Assembly (NCBI GenBank): GCA_000969725.1
Contig: JXSR01S002209.1
Length of the DNA stretch: 23,914 nucleotides
Source: Ophiothrix spiculata
Taxonomy: Eukaryota; Echinodermata; Ophiuroidea; Amphilepidida; Ophiotrichidae
Direction: 5' to 3' (one strand)
Each line of letters begins with the position of its first letter. Within the stretch, counting starts at the first letter, position 1. Made by a program: the position numbers and the translations under genes. Under the pieces are notes generated by a model. That model did no database searches. It worked only from the letters and a program-made list of their open reading frames with translations, and was not told the DNA's origin. Positions 11,526 to 21,926 of this stretch are shown here, one piece after another.

Positions 11526-11608
11526 TGGTCACTTAAATTATATTCCTAATCGATAAAACAAAATATGATAAAACCTAAAAAATATGGGGTTCACACGTGA
11601 ACCCAAAC

Positions 11609-11658
11609 NNNNNNNNNNNNNNNNNNNNNNNNNNNNNNNNNNNNNNNNNNNNNNNNNN
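11609..11658. other. Assembly gap, 50 N
   Basis: The run is exactly 50 undetermined bases. Sequence before it (about 11490-11608) and after it (11659-11776) are near-identical, differing by a few indels, and both end at the palindrome GGGTTCACACGTGAACCC. Copy 1 has this stretch only once. Overlapping contig ends or two haplotypes joined by a scaffolder explain this better than biology. Confidence 0.95.
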
Positions 11659-13355
11659 GTTGGCTAATTCATGGAAAAATATAACTTCCGGGTTGGTCAC
11701 TCTAAAATTATATTCCTAATCGATAACAAAATATGATAAAACCTATAAAATATGGGGTTCACACGTGAACCCAAACGGATTTGTAATAATATAATTATGT
11801 TTATTACTATAAGAGTACTTTAAATTTGTGATTTTTTGAGGAAAGGTAAAATACATTTTTTGTAATATTTTCTTCAATACGTGACCCGATTATAGAAATA
11901 CACGTAAATCGTATCATAAATTTGGGTTTTAGAAATCCATCGTCCCTAAATTTAGTGGCTTCTATTAATCGTGTCCTATACCGCCTGGAGACTTATGAGA
12001 AGTTCATACATCTCAAATGTAGTATATTATATCGAGATATACGTCTCTTGATTTCTACCCACACAGGAAAAGGTGTTTCAACAATATCATGTATAATACA
12101 GCCCGATTGCATGCATATATTTTATTAAACTGTGTGATGAATTATATCCTTCCCCAATACCCATGGAAATTCCGAATTATTTTCATCCACATAGTCAAAA
12201 AAAGCACAAAGAAGAAATTTGTTTACGTTTTAATGTGGCAATAGACATAAAAATGATGTATCTCTCCCACCGCCCTGAAGTAAAGCATCGTTAAAAGAAC
12301 TTCTAGTACAGTCACTTTTGTGGATTATGAAGGTGTACATACTTCAACCATGTTAGTTTTTCTATTTTTAAAAATATAAATCCTTTCAGTTGAATTCAAA
12401 TGGGCACATTTTTGCATTTTACACGATTCTGCTTATAAGCTTTGTAGGATGACTGAAATTTTTATACACAGGAGACTTTAGTTGGGGATTGTAGAACATT
12501 CGGCTTATATATAAATCATGATTTTCACGACTTAATTAAGCTGCATTGTCATGCGATATTTCATGTACTCGAAGAAACAAAGCAATTATGTTTCGAGATA
12601 TTAGATTTATGACTAAATATAAGTTAATTGCATTTGAAATTGTTTTGTTTAAAATCATTTATTTCTGTCTTAATAGGCCTAGTATCAAACCTAGAATTGC
12701 CACATATATTGTCAAAATGAATTTACGTAATTTAGTTGGCTTTCATTACCAATCATTCCAAAACATGGTTTGTTGCACATTTAAGGTTTCCACATAAAGA
12801 TGTTCTGCCATGAAGAATTGAATAATTAGTAATTGAAGGCAAGTTTTTTTTATGGAGGGTTTTGGATGAGTATTTCATAATATGAATATATCTTCATGAA
12901 CTGTTTCTATTTCAAACACTAATTTCTTTAAAAAAAACACGTTACGTTAGAATATAATTGAGTCATACATTTTACGCAAAATAAATCTAAACAATGCTTC
13001 TATTATGATTAAGTTATTTTAAGATGAGTAGATTTAATTTCATAATGTGCCCATTCTTAATAATTTAAGTGAAGAGCTGAGCAATTCAGATTATGAAAAG
13101 TACAGAGATGATACGTACACAGTTGTGTGTTTGTTGAGGGTTTATCCCCATACGCTGTTATGTTTGACTATTAATTCCATGTCTAGACCAGCATTAAGTC
13201 AAAAGAATGCGCATTATATACCAGTATCTTTAAACACCACACATGTATGATATTACAAAACGTGTCAGCTATCATGCAAAAAATAAATAACGGTTAATAT
13301 ATATAGTGCAAGAGTAATCAACAAAGTTGCACCAACAATTGTATGGGTTCCTCAA

Positions 13356-13510
13356 CCCTCACCTACCAGGGTGGGTTTTTGCAACCCTCCCACTTGAGCT
13401 CTTTTTTCCGTCGTATAAAAACATAAGTATCCGATCAAAAGCGTTTAGATGGTCTCTTTACATCCTTTGCGGTCACTTTAATGTATAGCAATCAGGGGTG
13501 CCACATAAGG
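13356..13510. mobile_element. Degraded piggyBac-like element relic (copy 2)
   Basis: This is the counterpart of 3484-3640. It starts CCCTCACCTACCAGGG and carries CATCCTTTGCGGTCA at 13461-13475. It is non-coding and lacks a recognisable right end. Confidence 0.5.
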
Positions 13511-13997
13511 TGGTAGTGTAAGCCACCACAACAAAACCTAAGATAACATCTTCAACAATTCATCATCAATTTAAAATACTTCAATGGTCTTATGTATAAT
13601 TTTGATTTAGCGTTATAAATTTTCTAATGAAACATCAACTATAATAAGATTAAATATAATCAACGACGACAGCTTTACTACCCACAATTTTTATTGTGAA
13701 GGTCGTCATATATACTTCAGTTAAGATATTTAGCTTTAATGCAAGTCAGAAAATAGTATATAAGTAGATGAGTATTATGGCTGGTAACAATTTGTCATCC
13801 CTAGTTAAGATGCATGGTTTTAATGAAAGTCCATAGAGTTTAAAAAAGTAATGTGAGGTAACCAACCATACTACGGCTGGCAAAAAAGTGTAATTTCAAC
13901 CAGCATATTCAACATTGTTACAAAAAACCCTCTAAACTATATACATCGGACGTAGAAAGACCAGAATAAATTGTCATTCAAACTTCCTTTTAAGATA

Positions 13998-14246
13998 CAC
14001 TGTTATACTGTTGGGCAATTTTTTAGCGTTGGTTAAACTATGAACAACCCAATTGTTGGGTAAATAATATTAACCAACTGTTGATGAAATTTTACCCAAT
14101 ATTTGGGTAATTAGCTAAAACTTTTACCCAACAGTTAGGTAATTAGCCAACATTGTACGCAACGTTGGTAATTATTTACCCAGAAGTTGGGTTGTTCATA
14201 GTTGAACCAACGTTGGGTAAATTATTTGCCCAACGTTCTAACAGTG
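13998..14246. mobile_element. 249-bp TA-flanked palindromic MITE (copy 2 only)
   Basis: The ends are CACTGTTA and TAACAGTG, flanked by TA (13996-13997 and 14247-14248). Copy 1 keeps the exact empty site AAGATAGCTAGC near 4122-4133. The interior is made of many short inverted motifs of the TTGGGTAA/TTACCCAA kind, so the whole strand can fold on itself. It is non-coding. Confidence 0.92.
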
Positions 14247-14353
14247 TAGCTAGCTTAGAATCAAATCACTTTTATTTCATTTTTTGTCGCTGATATATGT
14301 TAATAATCATCCAAATTATAAACTTGCATGTTGCTCTACGTCAAATCAGTGTA

Positions 14354-14663
14354 GCCATGATTGTTTTAACTGCTTAACTTTCTACTTTGTTTATTGAGGT
14401 GATTTATCGTATATCACAAGACGAAGGTTGTTGCTAAAGAAGGACAACAAATAGAAAGTTATATCTGGTCCTGTTTGTGGATTTAATTCGTGAACGTGTC
14501 AAAGGTAGCCATCACGCAGTCGTCTCCCAAGCGAGCATGTATTTTCAGGGTGAAAACGGTCTGCGTGTACGCTCAAGAGTTTGAGTACACGTTCACGAAT
14601 TACCACATTCTTTCCCAAGTCAAATACCTTATTCAAAGGGTTACGGTTTGCAATATTTTTGCT
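14354..14663. other. Segment replaced relative to copy 1
   Basis: Between the shared GTCAAATCAGTGT and GTTTTCTAG, copy 2 has about 310 bases and copy 1 only about 120 (4213-4331), and the two are unrelated. The copy-2 version holds a perfect 15-bp inverted repeat (14485-14499 and 14587-14601, 87-nt spacer) starting AATTCGTGAACGTGT. Open frames cross it on both strands (14490-14675 plus, 14499-14711 minus), but neither product is recognised. The copy-1 version contains several CATGTATCA-like repeats. It may be an insertion or gene-conversion patch. Confidence 0.6.
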
Positions 14664-14675
14664 GTCGTTTTCTAG

Positions 14676-14846
14676 TTCATAATATACCAGATTCCCTTCC
14701 TTGGTATCCATTAAAGTTGAGATCTACAAATAAAAACACCACTTCTGGAACAACATCTAGAAACACTGGATCTCAGCATCATCAACATCCTTCCACTGAT
14801 GAAGGGACAAGTTTGGTCATTAAATTATCTTGGAAAAATAATTCCG
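14676..14846 (+). CDS. Candidate internal exon, Ser/Thr/Asn-rich, unknown protein
   Basis: A pyrimidine-rich acceptor (TGTCGTTTTCTAG, AG at 14674-14675) precedes an open stretch of 171 bases that ends at a good donor (CCG|GTGAGTGAAG, GT at 14847-14848). The exon is phase 1 at both ends and a multiple of three, so it could be skipped or inserted without changing frame. The product has 57 codons: an N-terminal Pro/Trp/Tyr-containing part, then a hydrophilic Asn/Thr/Ser-rich stretch with NTTS and NNSG sequons and a His-rich patch, then a short LVIKLSW-type strand. That composition suggests an extracellular region. In copy 1 the 3' half is deleted. No flanking exon of the same gene was identified, and the family is unknown. 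Chance is possible. Confidence 0.35.
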
Positions 14847-15642
14847 GTGAGTGAAGTAGAAGTTTTAATCATTAAATTTTAACCATAGACAATGTCAGTT
14901 TCAAATTATCATGTTGATATTAAAGGACCAAAGGAGTCGGTACGATACATCTTAGGATGTTTTGGTTTTTATCATACAATAATGCGATGTTTTAAGCATG
15001 CAAAAATTGTTCTTTTATGAAATAAACCTGTTACAATATTACTTCAAATTGATAGTCTATCATGAGTCGTAGAGTCAGTCGCACATTAAATAAAACTAGT
15101 CCAGGTCGCTGTGGTGCCAGGCGTGTATCTTATCTTGGTGAAATCATCAAGTGGCCTGTTAAAATGTTTACTTACACATTCAACAAGAAACCTTATCATC
15201 GAAATGCAAACTAATTTGAATTTCTCAGGTTTGTCATCACGGATATGAGAACATTTCAAACGGTTAACGTTTTGTGAATATGTCCAGCTTCTTTATACTT
15301 ACAGCATTTGAGAGTTTGCCTTTCAAAAGCAGCGCTCCGTTTGTTGAAGGAATAGTATTCAAATTTAGCACACTGTTGTTTCTGACCACCATTTGAAATG
15401 GAAGAACAGATATTCATATTGTTTGATTTGGTTGACGTAGCCTTTAAATTCTTTTTCATTGTACAAGTACATCAATGTCGGATAAACATTAAACCATAAC
15501 ATGACAAAACCAGCATATTCAGTCTTCAGCATAAATAGGACAACAGATCGAGTTTATACCACTACCACTAAATATTCAAAATACATAATTTTGAGGAGAT
15601 GTGGTGACATACTTGTATATTGTATAATAGTAATGACTCGTA

Positions 15643-16674
15643 CCAGGTGTCCCAAAAAATGGTTACATGTAGAAAAATGACCTTGTGCTAAAACTATAGA
15701 CTTTAAAGAAATGAAACTTCACACAAATTATATCACAACCCTCTTCTAGATACTCAAAAAATTTTGATATCACAGCATTATTAGTTTTTGAGTTTTTAAC
15801 AAAGATAGATACCTAAGTCAGAAACGCATTTGTTCAAAATTCAACAAAATAATAAACATACACGTTTCGTGATATTTTAAATGTGCATTTTTTTCTAAAT
15901 GATCATGATCAGACTTTATATTAAACCAAATTTGATACAACTTTTAATGAAAAATGATTAGTGATACCGGCATTCCATGCATTCCAGAATGATTTGTTTT
16001 TATTGAACCTGTCAATCAAGTTGTGGCGTGAAAGTTGATGAATACGCATAAAGCACAATCAAATTTGGTAACATTAATTCTTTAATTGTTTAAACGTCTG
16101 CAATTGTTTGTAAATTTTGAAAAAAAATCTTAAACTTACAGAACATGATTAACTTATAATTGTCTTTATTTAGTAGCAAAAGTCCGATCGACATTTAGAA
16201 AAAAACAGAAATAGCGAAGTTTTGAATCGGTGGCCAATTTTGCCCAAAATGAGATTTCAACATAATTTCAGCGAGTAGTAGTTTATGACGTCATAATTAC
16301 GTAACAGCTTGTCGAATTTTCATGATTTTGTTATCAATGGGAAGAAATAACCGTACCCTATACTATGGTATAACACAACCTAAGTTTGGGACTGTGAATT
16401 TCAAGTTCAATTGGGATGAAACAAGGTTAACTAGGGTTAAAATTACATCAAACGAACATGCTTCCAATTTTGTTGATTTTAAAAAAAAATACGTTTCCGA
16501 CATAGGTATCTATCTTTATAGATAACTCAAAAAATAATATTGCTGCGATTTTCAATTTTGCACACATCTAGCGGAGGTATGTATCATATGTCATGCTAAG
16601 TTTGAATTTTCCAACTGCTATACTTTTTGCAAACGATCATTTTTCTAAATGTAACCATTTTTTGGGACACCTGG
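15643..16674. mobile_element. 1032-bp long-TIR transposon, TA-flanked (copy 2 only)
   Basis: The ends start CCAGGTGTCCCAAAAAATGG, nearly perfect for about 40 bp. Weaker pairing continues to about 220 bp, where GGTATCTATCTTT occurs in inverted form on the two sides. TA flanks it (15641-15642 and 16675-16676), and copy 1 has an empty site near 5660. The GGTGTCCC-type terminus and TA duplication fit a Tc1/mariner/IS630-type non-autonomous element. The longest interior frame (16322-16525, 67 codons) encodes no transposase motif that I can see. The centre (about 16132-16405) is homologous to the piggyBac-type element at 19369. Confidence 0.88.
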
Positions 16675-16806
16675 TATATATAAAAGTATTAAAAGTGACA
16701 ACTACATCTAAGAACCAATTGTATATATTTAAGTAGAGCTGATGGGTTGTTCAACATTTCGATGGATTGTGGCGCCAAAAACCAATTGTAAAACTAATCT
16801 GAATGT

Positions 16807-16917
16807 ATTAGAATACTTAAAGACACTTAGTATTTGTAACATATTTAAGAATACTTTAAGACACTCAGTATTTGTAATATATTGGAATAACTTAAAGACG
16901 CTCAGTATTTATAAAAT
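16807..16917. repeat. Three-unit minisatellite (copy 2)
   Basis: This is the counterpart of the array at 5795-5902. The units carry AAGACACT- or AAGACGCT-like cores followed by AGTATTT. Confidence 0.75.
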
Positions 16918-19368
16918 CTGCTCTTGCACATTGAGCGGAAAGAATATATTTTAAGTAATTAGTTTATTTCATACTTGAAGAAGTATTTATATTTGTGACC
17001 GTCCATCCCAAACCAGCCGTAAATGCTACCTCTAGTCATTCTCACTTTTGCAAATATTTGCAACGACCATGCCTTAAGAATTATAATGAAACCTTAATGA
17101 ACTTCACACGATTTGCAAAAGTCAAGTTATGGTCCGTCAAAGTTTATAAGGGAGTAAAAATATAACTGAGATAAACACACGTTTAAAGATCAGTAAGCCC
17201 TATATTTTATGTTGATTGTCTTAAAAACGTGCAAATTTACTTAATATTTCCTATCATTTTCTTGAAATGAAACTTGGCTGATATTTTGTAGTAAGCACAA
17301 GGATTGTGAGCCTGTCAAAAAATCAGTTCGGCAAATTACGACCTTGACATGTATTTTCACATGTAGCGCAAAATGAAGTTTCTGGCATTTACGCCTCATA
17401 CAGGCTGGACAACCACATATGAGGTCTCAATATTTTATCGCTTCATGAGGAGAAATAATTTAGATACTATAACTTTGAGCTAGGCGTTTCATGATAATGT
17501 AATCTTTTATGTACAATGATTGTAAACTATGTAAAGACACACTGAAACAGACAACAAAAATAACAACACTGGTGCTAGGTAACATTCTAACCTAATCATA
17601 TTGTATTTCAATTGATATTTAAGTTTCTTCTTACCAATAACAATATAAAATTCATCAAAAAAAATCCTTTTGATAAACATTGGTAAAAGACATAAAATTT
17701 AGGTAGCTGGTGAAAAAAAATAACTGCTTCCATGCATAACGTTTTTGAGCTTATATCGATACCCTGTTAAACAAATCGCTCCGTATACTAAGGTTTAAAC
17801 ACAATTACAAATCTTCTGAATATCAGGAGTACCTTATGCAGTTGATGTGTCAGTATGCATAAACTTTTAAAGAAAGCCTAAAAATATACTGTAAGTGTAA
17901 ATCAATTTATTACTCTAAATTGCAAAGTGCAGCGCGTACCGTTACCTACAATTTGCATAGCTTACGTATACCAGACAAAAACACTTATGATACAGATTTT
18001 TTCTAATATTTACTTTGCACAAATTTTTTTCTGCATTTTACATGCAACGTTCTTAGAAGAAAAGGTTTCCCGACCTACTTGCAGCCTGCATGAATATCAG
18101 TGTCGGTATTACTTAAAATGTTCTGTTGTGAAATTGGGAATCGCTACAAAGCATTGCTTATGTGAATGCGTTTTTTAATAAAGGTTAGCTTCCAAAGATT
18201 TTCCTACATAAAGGATTGTAAGTTTGAAGTATTCATCATACGTTATTTTAGAGTGTCGGTAACTATTTTTATACACTATATGCATTTGCAATTATTTAAA
18301 CATACTTTAAATAGGAAAAACCATATGTTAAAAACTTTTGATTTAGAATCATTCAACGAATTATATATTTTCATTAACAAACGCTTAATATATCAAATCA
18401 TGTTTATCAAAAGCTTTTAATTTGATTGATATCCTTCCCACCATTAAGACGATATTTTATTTTATGTTTGTTCTTTGTTTTCATTGTTTGTTTATTTGTT
18501 TTTATTGTCTGTTTAAATGTATGTGTGGATGTTTTCTTTTTCTTTTTCCAAGTATTATGTTTTGATTGATATATATTTATATAATACTTGTTGTTTTCAG
18601 ATATACCTTGTCGGACCCGATGGTGTATAACAAAGCTTATGTCTTTTAAGAATAGCATTAGTTAAAATATCAGCAGTTATTTCATTTCATAGTCATTCAT
18701 TTCTTATTTCAGATGGTCACTTGTTTGCACACTCAATATATAAGCAATATATTTATGAGTATCGGGTGCGCCAGAAGATAGATCCATGTTATTGAACCCT
18801 TGATGCATTTCCCAATAACGTTTCAACTTGATTTCCATTTAGATACTTGTCCCTTAAAGACAGTAAATTTAAACCTTATTTCCCGGAAATATGCATGTAG
18901 AACGTAGCTGACGTCATATTGATTGTTTTTAATTTGACCCATGTCGCTATTTTAATAAGTGCTTCATTTTGGTATTGAATTGCAGATTTTCAAGTGGTCG
19001 ATGAAGTCATTTGGAATGCAGGTCACTTTGAATTACTCCAGTTGAATAGTTTTGTTATGGTTATTTTGATTCAATAGAGGAGTTGTATTTTATCATTTTC
19101 ATATGAAATAAGAAATCACCTGCTATAGAATTCGTATTTAAACCCGATGAATATCCTGTCTAAACTGAAAAGGTGTTCTTGTCCATTAAGTGTGTTCATT
19201 CAATTTAGGAGTTAAGTCAAAATTACGATCGTTGAAGACAATAACACTTGGAATTGCGGATAAAATTTCCGGCTTACAATTCTTGAGGTTTTTTTTAAAT
19301 ATTAAATATATGTCCCCTGAAGGCACCATCTACATGTTTTGCGTCAAATTGAGTGCAGCTGGTATTAA

Positions 19369-19970
19369 CCCTTGTCTTACCAAAGGGGGGGTGGTGGTTA
19401 CCACCACCCCTAACGGATGATTCCCTGTCGCATAAAAACGCAAACAAATATGACCTAGGGGTTTTCGGTAATTGTAAGTTCATCCTTTGCGGTCATTTCA
19501 GAGAAAACAAATCGTAGGTACCAACCTCAGGGGGTTCAGGGTACCTCGTCAAAGTCGGAAGGTGGGGGAGGTGGTTGCCACCTGAGAAAATGTTAAGTCG
19601 CCATTTAAAAAAAAAAAAAATCTGCATGGTATTAACCTAAAACTTACAGAACATATTAGAAACACCATTTCCCTTCTTTATAAGTAAAAACCCAGGCAAA
19701 ATTCCAAAATTTAGAACTTTACAGCTAAATTTCGATTCGGTGGCCATTTTTGCCCATAATCGTGATTTTTCCGACTCGTAAGTACTTATGGCGTCTTAAT
19801 TACATAAGGCCATGGCCGATTTCCATGATTTTGGTATCAATGGATAATAATACCCTGTACTATGGTTTAAAGCACTCCAATTTAAATTTCATAGAGGGGG
19901 GGGGGGTGGTAACCACCCCAACTCCCCGTTAATAACAAACGTTACAAAAAATACGTTGGTAAGACAAGGG
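19369..19970. mobile_element. 602-bp piggyBac-type MITE
   Basis: The termini are CCCTTGTCTTACCAA and its inverse TTGGTAAGACAAGGG. They are flanked by TTAA on both sides (19365-19368 and 19971-19974), the diagnostic piggyBac target. Three G-rich self-complementary boxes of the form GGTGG..CCACC lie near 19391, 19572 and 19906, two of them next to the ends. The left half resembles the old relics at 3484 and 13356. The right half (about 19640-19893) resembles the core of the TA element at 15643. There is no transposase. Confidence 0.9.
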
Positions 19971-20138
19971 TTAACCCCTGTTATTGGTCAAACAGATTAC
20001 GTAAGCTTAAGTTCATTTTATAAATCTTTTTTTTTAGATATTAAACTTCTGAAACACTCATAATTGTCAATAGACAATCAAAGACAATAATTATTGGTTC
20101 TAATCTCAAAGCTGAAAGACCTTTTTAGACAAGTTATT

Positions 20139-20222
20139 ATGTCGTCATTCGAGAGCATTAGAAAACGCGGGAAAAGGGACATTTTTTGGCGCATCATTAA
20201 GTTTTGCGTATACGGCGATTAG
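20139..20222 (+). CDS. Tiny ORF, 27 residues, doubtful
   Basis: ATG at 20139 has A at -3, and TAG is at 20220-20222. The predicted peptide is basic and aromatic (RKRGKRD followed by IFWRIIKFCVYG). The stretch is locally more GC-rich than its surroundings. No family is recognised. It could be chance or an exon fragment. Confidence 0.12.
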   Translation: MSSFESIRKRGKRDIFWRIIKFCVYGD

Positions 20223-20754
20223 GAATTAGCAATTCTATGATATTTTGAATTTTTGATATATTTTACATATAAGATTATTGCCCACTATTCTGCAACTTTA
20301 TCGACTTTGTTGTGATAGTATAACAAATGAAAGTAAAATGTGGAAAATAACCCCACCGTCAAATATCGAAAGGAAATTCCTGTCTAAGGAATAGTATTAA
20401 ACATGACCTGCTGAGATAGTTAAATACACCAGAAACCAATATCGGGCAATCCTTTGACCAGAGACTCGGCAATGCAAGAACATTGTGTTCTGTATAATAA
20501 CTCAAAAGGCCGACATACAAATTTGACATAATGTGAAAAGGAAAGGTTGTACATTGATGATATACGTCAATGAAAAGGATTCCCTTTAAGGCAACAGTTT
20601 TATGTTTGGTTTTCAAGGGATAGATATATAGTGTATAAGACAGTTTTAAATATACTATTGGAAAGGCGGTCGACAGAAAATTGAAGATGGGTGATTACGA
20701 TATTTTAATTATAACATTTGTTTAAAAAGTAATCTAGCCAATCAAAGAAGTTGT

Positions 20755-20760
20755 TTTATT
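20755..20760 (-). terminator. AATAAA polyadenylation signal candidate (minus strand)
   Basis: On the minus strand AATAAA lies about 175 bases after the stop codon of the exon at 20934-21063, a normal distance for a 3' end. The hexamer is frequent by chance in AT-rich DNA. Confidence 0.25.
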
Positions 20761-20933
20761 AAACAATAATTATCTTACCATAAGTAGGTTAGATGATATG
20801 CATGAATGTGACATAGAGAAATGATGAATTTACTTTAGCACGAATTTTACTGTATTGAGACTCTCTAGCTCTACCAATTCCCTATGAATTCTTTTATGGG
20901 GTATTGAGTCATTGACATCTAAACTACCTTAAA

Positions 20934-21063
20934 CTATACCAGCTTTAATGCCCTGTTCATGCACTCATCATATCCGTTATGCCAGTCGCAATCATTTCCG
21001 TTACCAGTATATAGCAGCATGTAATATCCTTTTCGCCTGAAGTTCTCTTCCAAAACCGTATCA
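20934..21063 (-). CDS. Candidate 3' coding exon, small cysteine-containing protein
   Basis: Reading the minus strand, the AG at 21065-21064 (ATATCGTCAG) is followed by a 43-codon frame ending in TAG (20936-20934). The codons are markedly less AT-rich than the surroundings. The product has an acidic/basic start (LEENFRRKG), an aromatic strand (YYMLLY), then an Asn/Gly/Asp-rich turn with two cysteines eight positions apart in DCDWHNGYDEC, and ends ALKLV. The acceptor is phase 2. An alternative reading uses CTG|GTATAG as a donor, making it internal. It may follow the signal-peptide exon at 21534-21688. I do not recognise the family. The composition strongly suggests real coding sequence. Confidence 0.5.
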
Positions 21064-21533
21064 CTGACGATATATCTTTTATTTTGAATATAATTGTCAA
21101 CTGTTTAAAGCGTATTGTTATATAATTTCTATAAATAATACATATTTTAACATGGATTATCTAAATAGGGACATAAAAACTAAAAATGGCGGAATGAAAA
21201 CCTGACTACGTATCTAACCAAAAGTACGAATTCCGATTGGCAATTGTAATTTGACTGCTACACTAAAATAACCATTTGAGTTAGCGAACCCAACGTATGC
21301 GTCTAAATATTTACAGTTTATTCAAATTTATTTTGAATGCCTCAGTTATCTCTACTTAGCTTTAACCATAAAAATATATGCTTTAACTAAGAAAATATTT
21401 AAATATTAGACATTCCAAATAAGTTAAGTTCATTTAGAGTTATGTCAATTTCATTAGTGAACGCTTAAGTTGAGATTATTACTTTAACATGCAAGCGTCT
21501 ACAGTTATTGTTTTTGAATCATCTACACCAAAC

Positions 21534-21688
21534 CTCGTGATATCTACCAGGACTAGCTGCATCTTCCGGACTATTGCATGAGCATAGCAACTTCCGAACA
21601 AGAGAATCAAGAAATCTATTGATTTACACGTGTACATTGTTGCAAGTGATTTCCATTCGACAATATAATATATCACAAACAACGTCAT
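21534..21688 (-). CDS. Candidate first exon with signal peptide
   Basis: A minus-strand frame starts with ATG at 21688 and stays open to 21479. A second ATG at 21637 (A at -3) begins a good secretion signal: a Lys-containing start, the hydrophobic core IDFLILLFGSC, then an AHA cleavage site. It continues with a QLVLVDI strand. A GT at 21533-21532 after ACGAG would end the exon in phase 2, matching the phase-2 acceptor at 21063. That donor (GTTTGG) is weak, and other GT sites exist downstream. With the exon at 20934 it would give a secreted protein of about 77 residues from the second ATG. The pairing is inference. Confidence 0.35.
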
Positions 21689-21809
21689 AACTGATTTAAA
21701 ATGACATGAACATTTGAGAATGTTATAAACATTTCAAATCTTTTTGGAGGTTACCTTTGGTATCTAAACCGTCAAATATTTATAGATATTTTGAAAAAGG
21801 ACCATCCTA

Positions 21810-21831
21810 GACTTCGTTAAAAGACGAAGTC
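21810..21831. other. Perfect 8-bp hairpin
   Basis: GACTTCGT and ACGAAGTC pair around the 6-nt loop TAAAAG. It lies upstream of the candidate secreted-protein gene, in a stretch that may belong to a dispersed repeat. Confidence 0.6.
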
Positions 21832-21926
21832 CGAATTTGATAGTTCTCTCCTGATGAAGTTTTGTCAAGGGCAATGTGTTCTAATATTAGTTTTGTTGTA
21901 TGTCAAAAGCACAGGTCATAACCACG

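Larger units (their letters stand above)
9845..19364 (+). repeat. Copy 2 of the large direct duplication
   Basis: This is the second copy of the block at 1-8483. It is longer because of copy-specific insertions at 10569-10862, 13998-14246 and 15643-16674 and a rebuilt segment near 14354-14875. It lacks the three insertions seen only in copy 1. Homology ends at the TTAA at 19365-19368, where a piggyBac-type element follows. Stretches not listed separately (9845-10568, 10863-11350, 11780-13350, 13520-13995, 14880-15640, 16920-19364) show no gene or RNA that I can support. Confidence 0.95.
19975..20933. other. Region without a supported gene
   Basis: This is AT-rich sequence outside the duplication. 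It contains a possible tiny plus-strand ORF at 20139 and, on the minus strand, a pyrimidine-rich tract ending in ATTATACAG near 20488. The sequence after that tract is open in two frames for about 20-30 codons, so a further exon of the minus-strand gene is conceivable but not established. Confidence 0.5.

Noticed and set aside
14797..14830. CTGATGA motif as part of a hammerhead ribozyme
   Set aside because: The required GAAA and stem partners are not positioned to form the three helices. The CTGATGA near 21851 fails in the same way.
16742..16954. 70-codon plus-strand frame
   Set aside because: It runs through the minisatellite. The copy-1 equivalent stops after about 26 codons, so it is not conserved.
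18407..18658. Lys/Thr-rich minus-strand frame
   Set aside because: It comes from a T-rich low-complexity tract (repeats of TTTGTTTTCATTG type) and is not a plausible protein.
20359..20616. 85-codon minus-strand frame
   Set aside because: It has a TTG start, no recognisable domain, and another frame over the same bases is equally open. It is kept only as a possible exon region.
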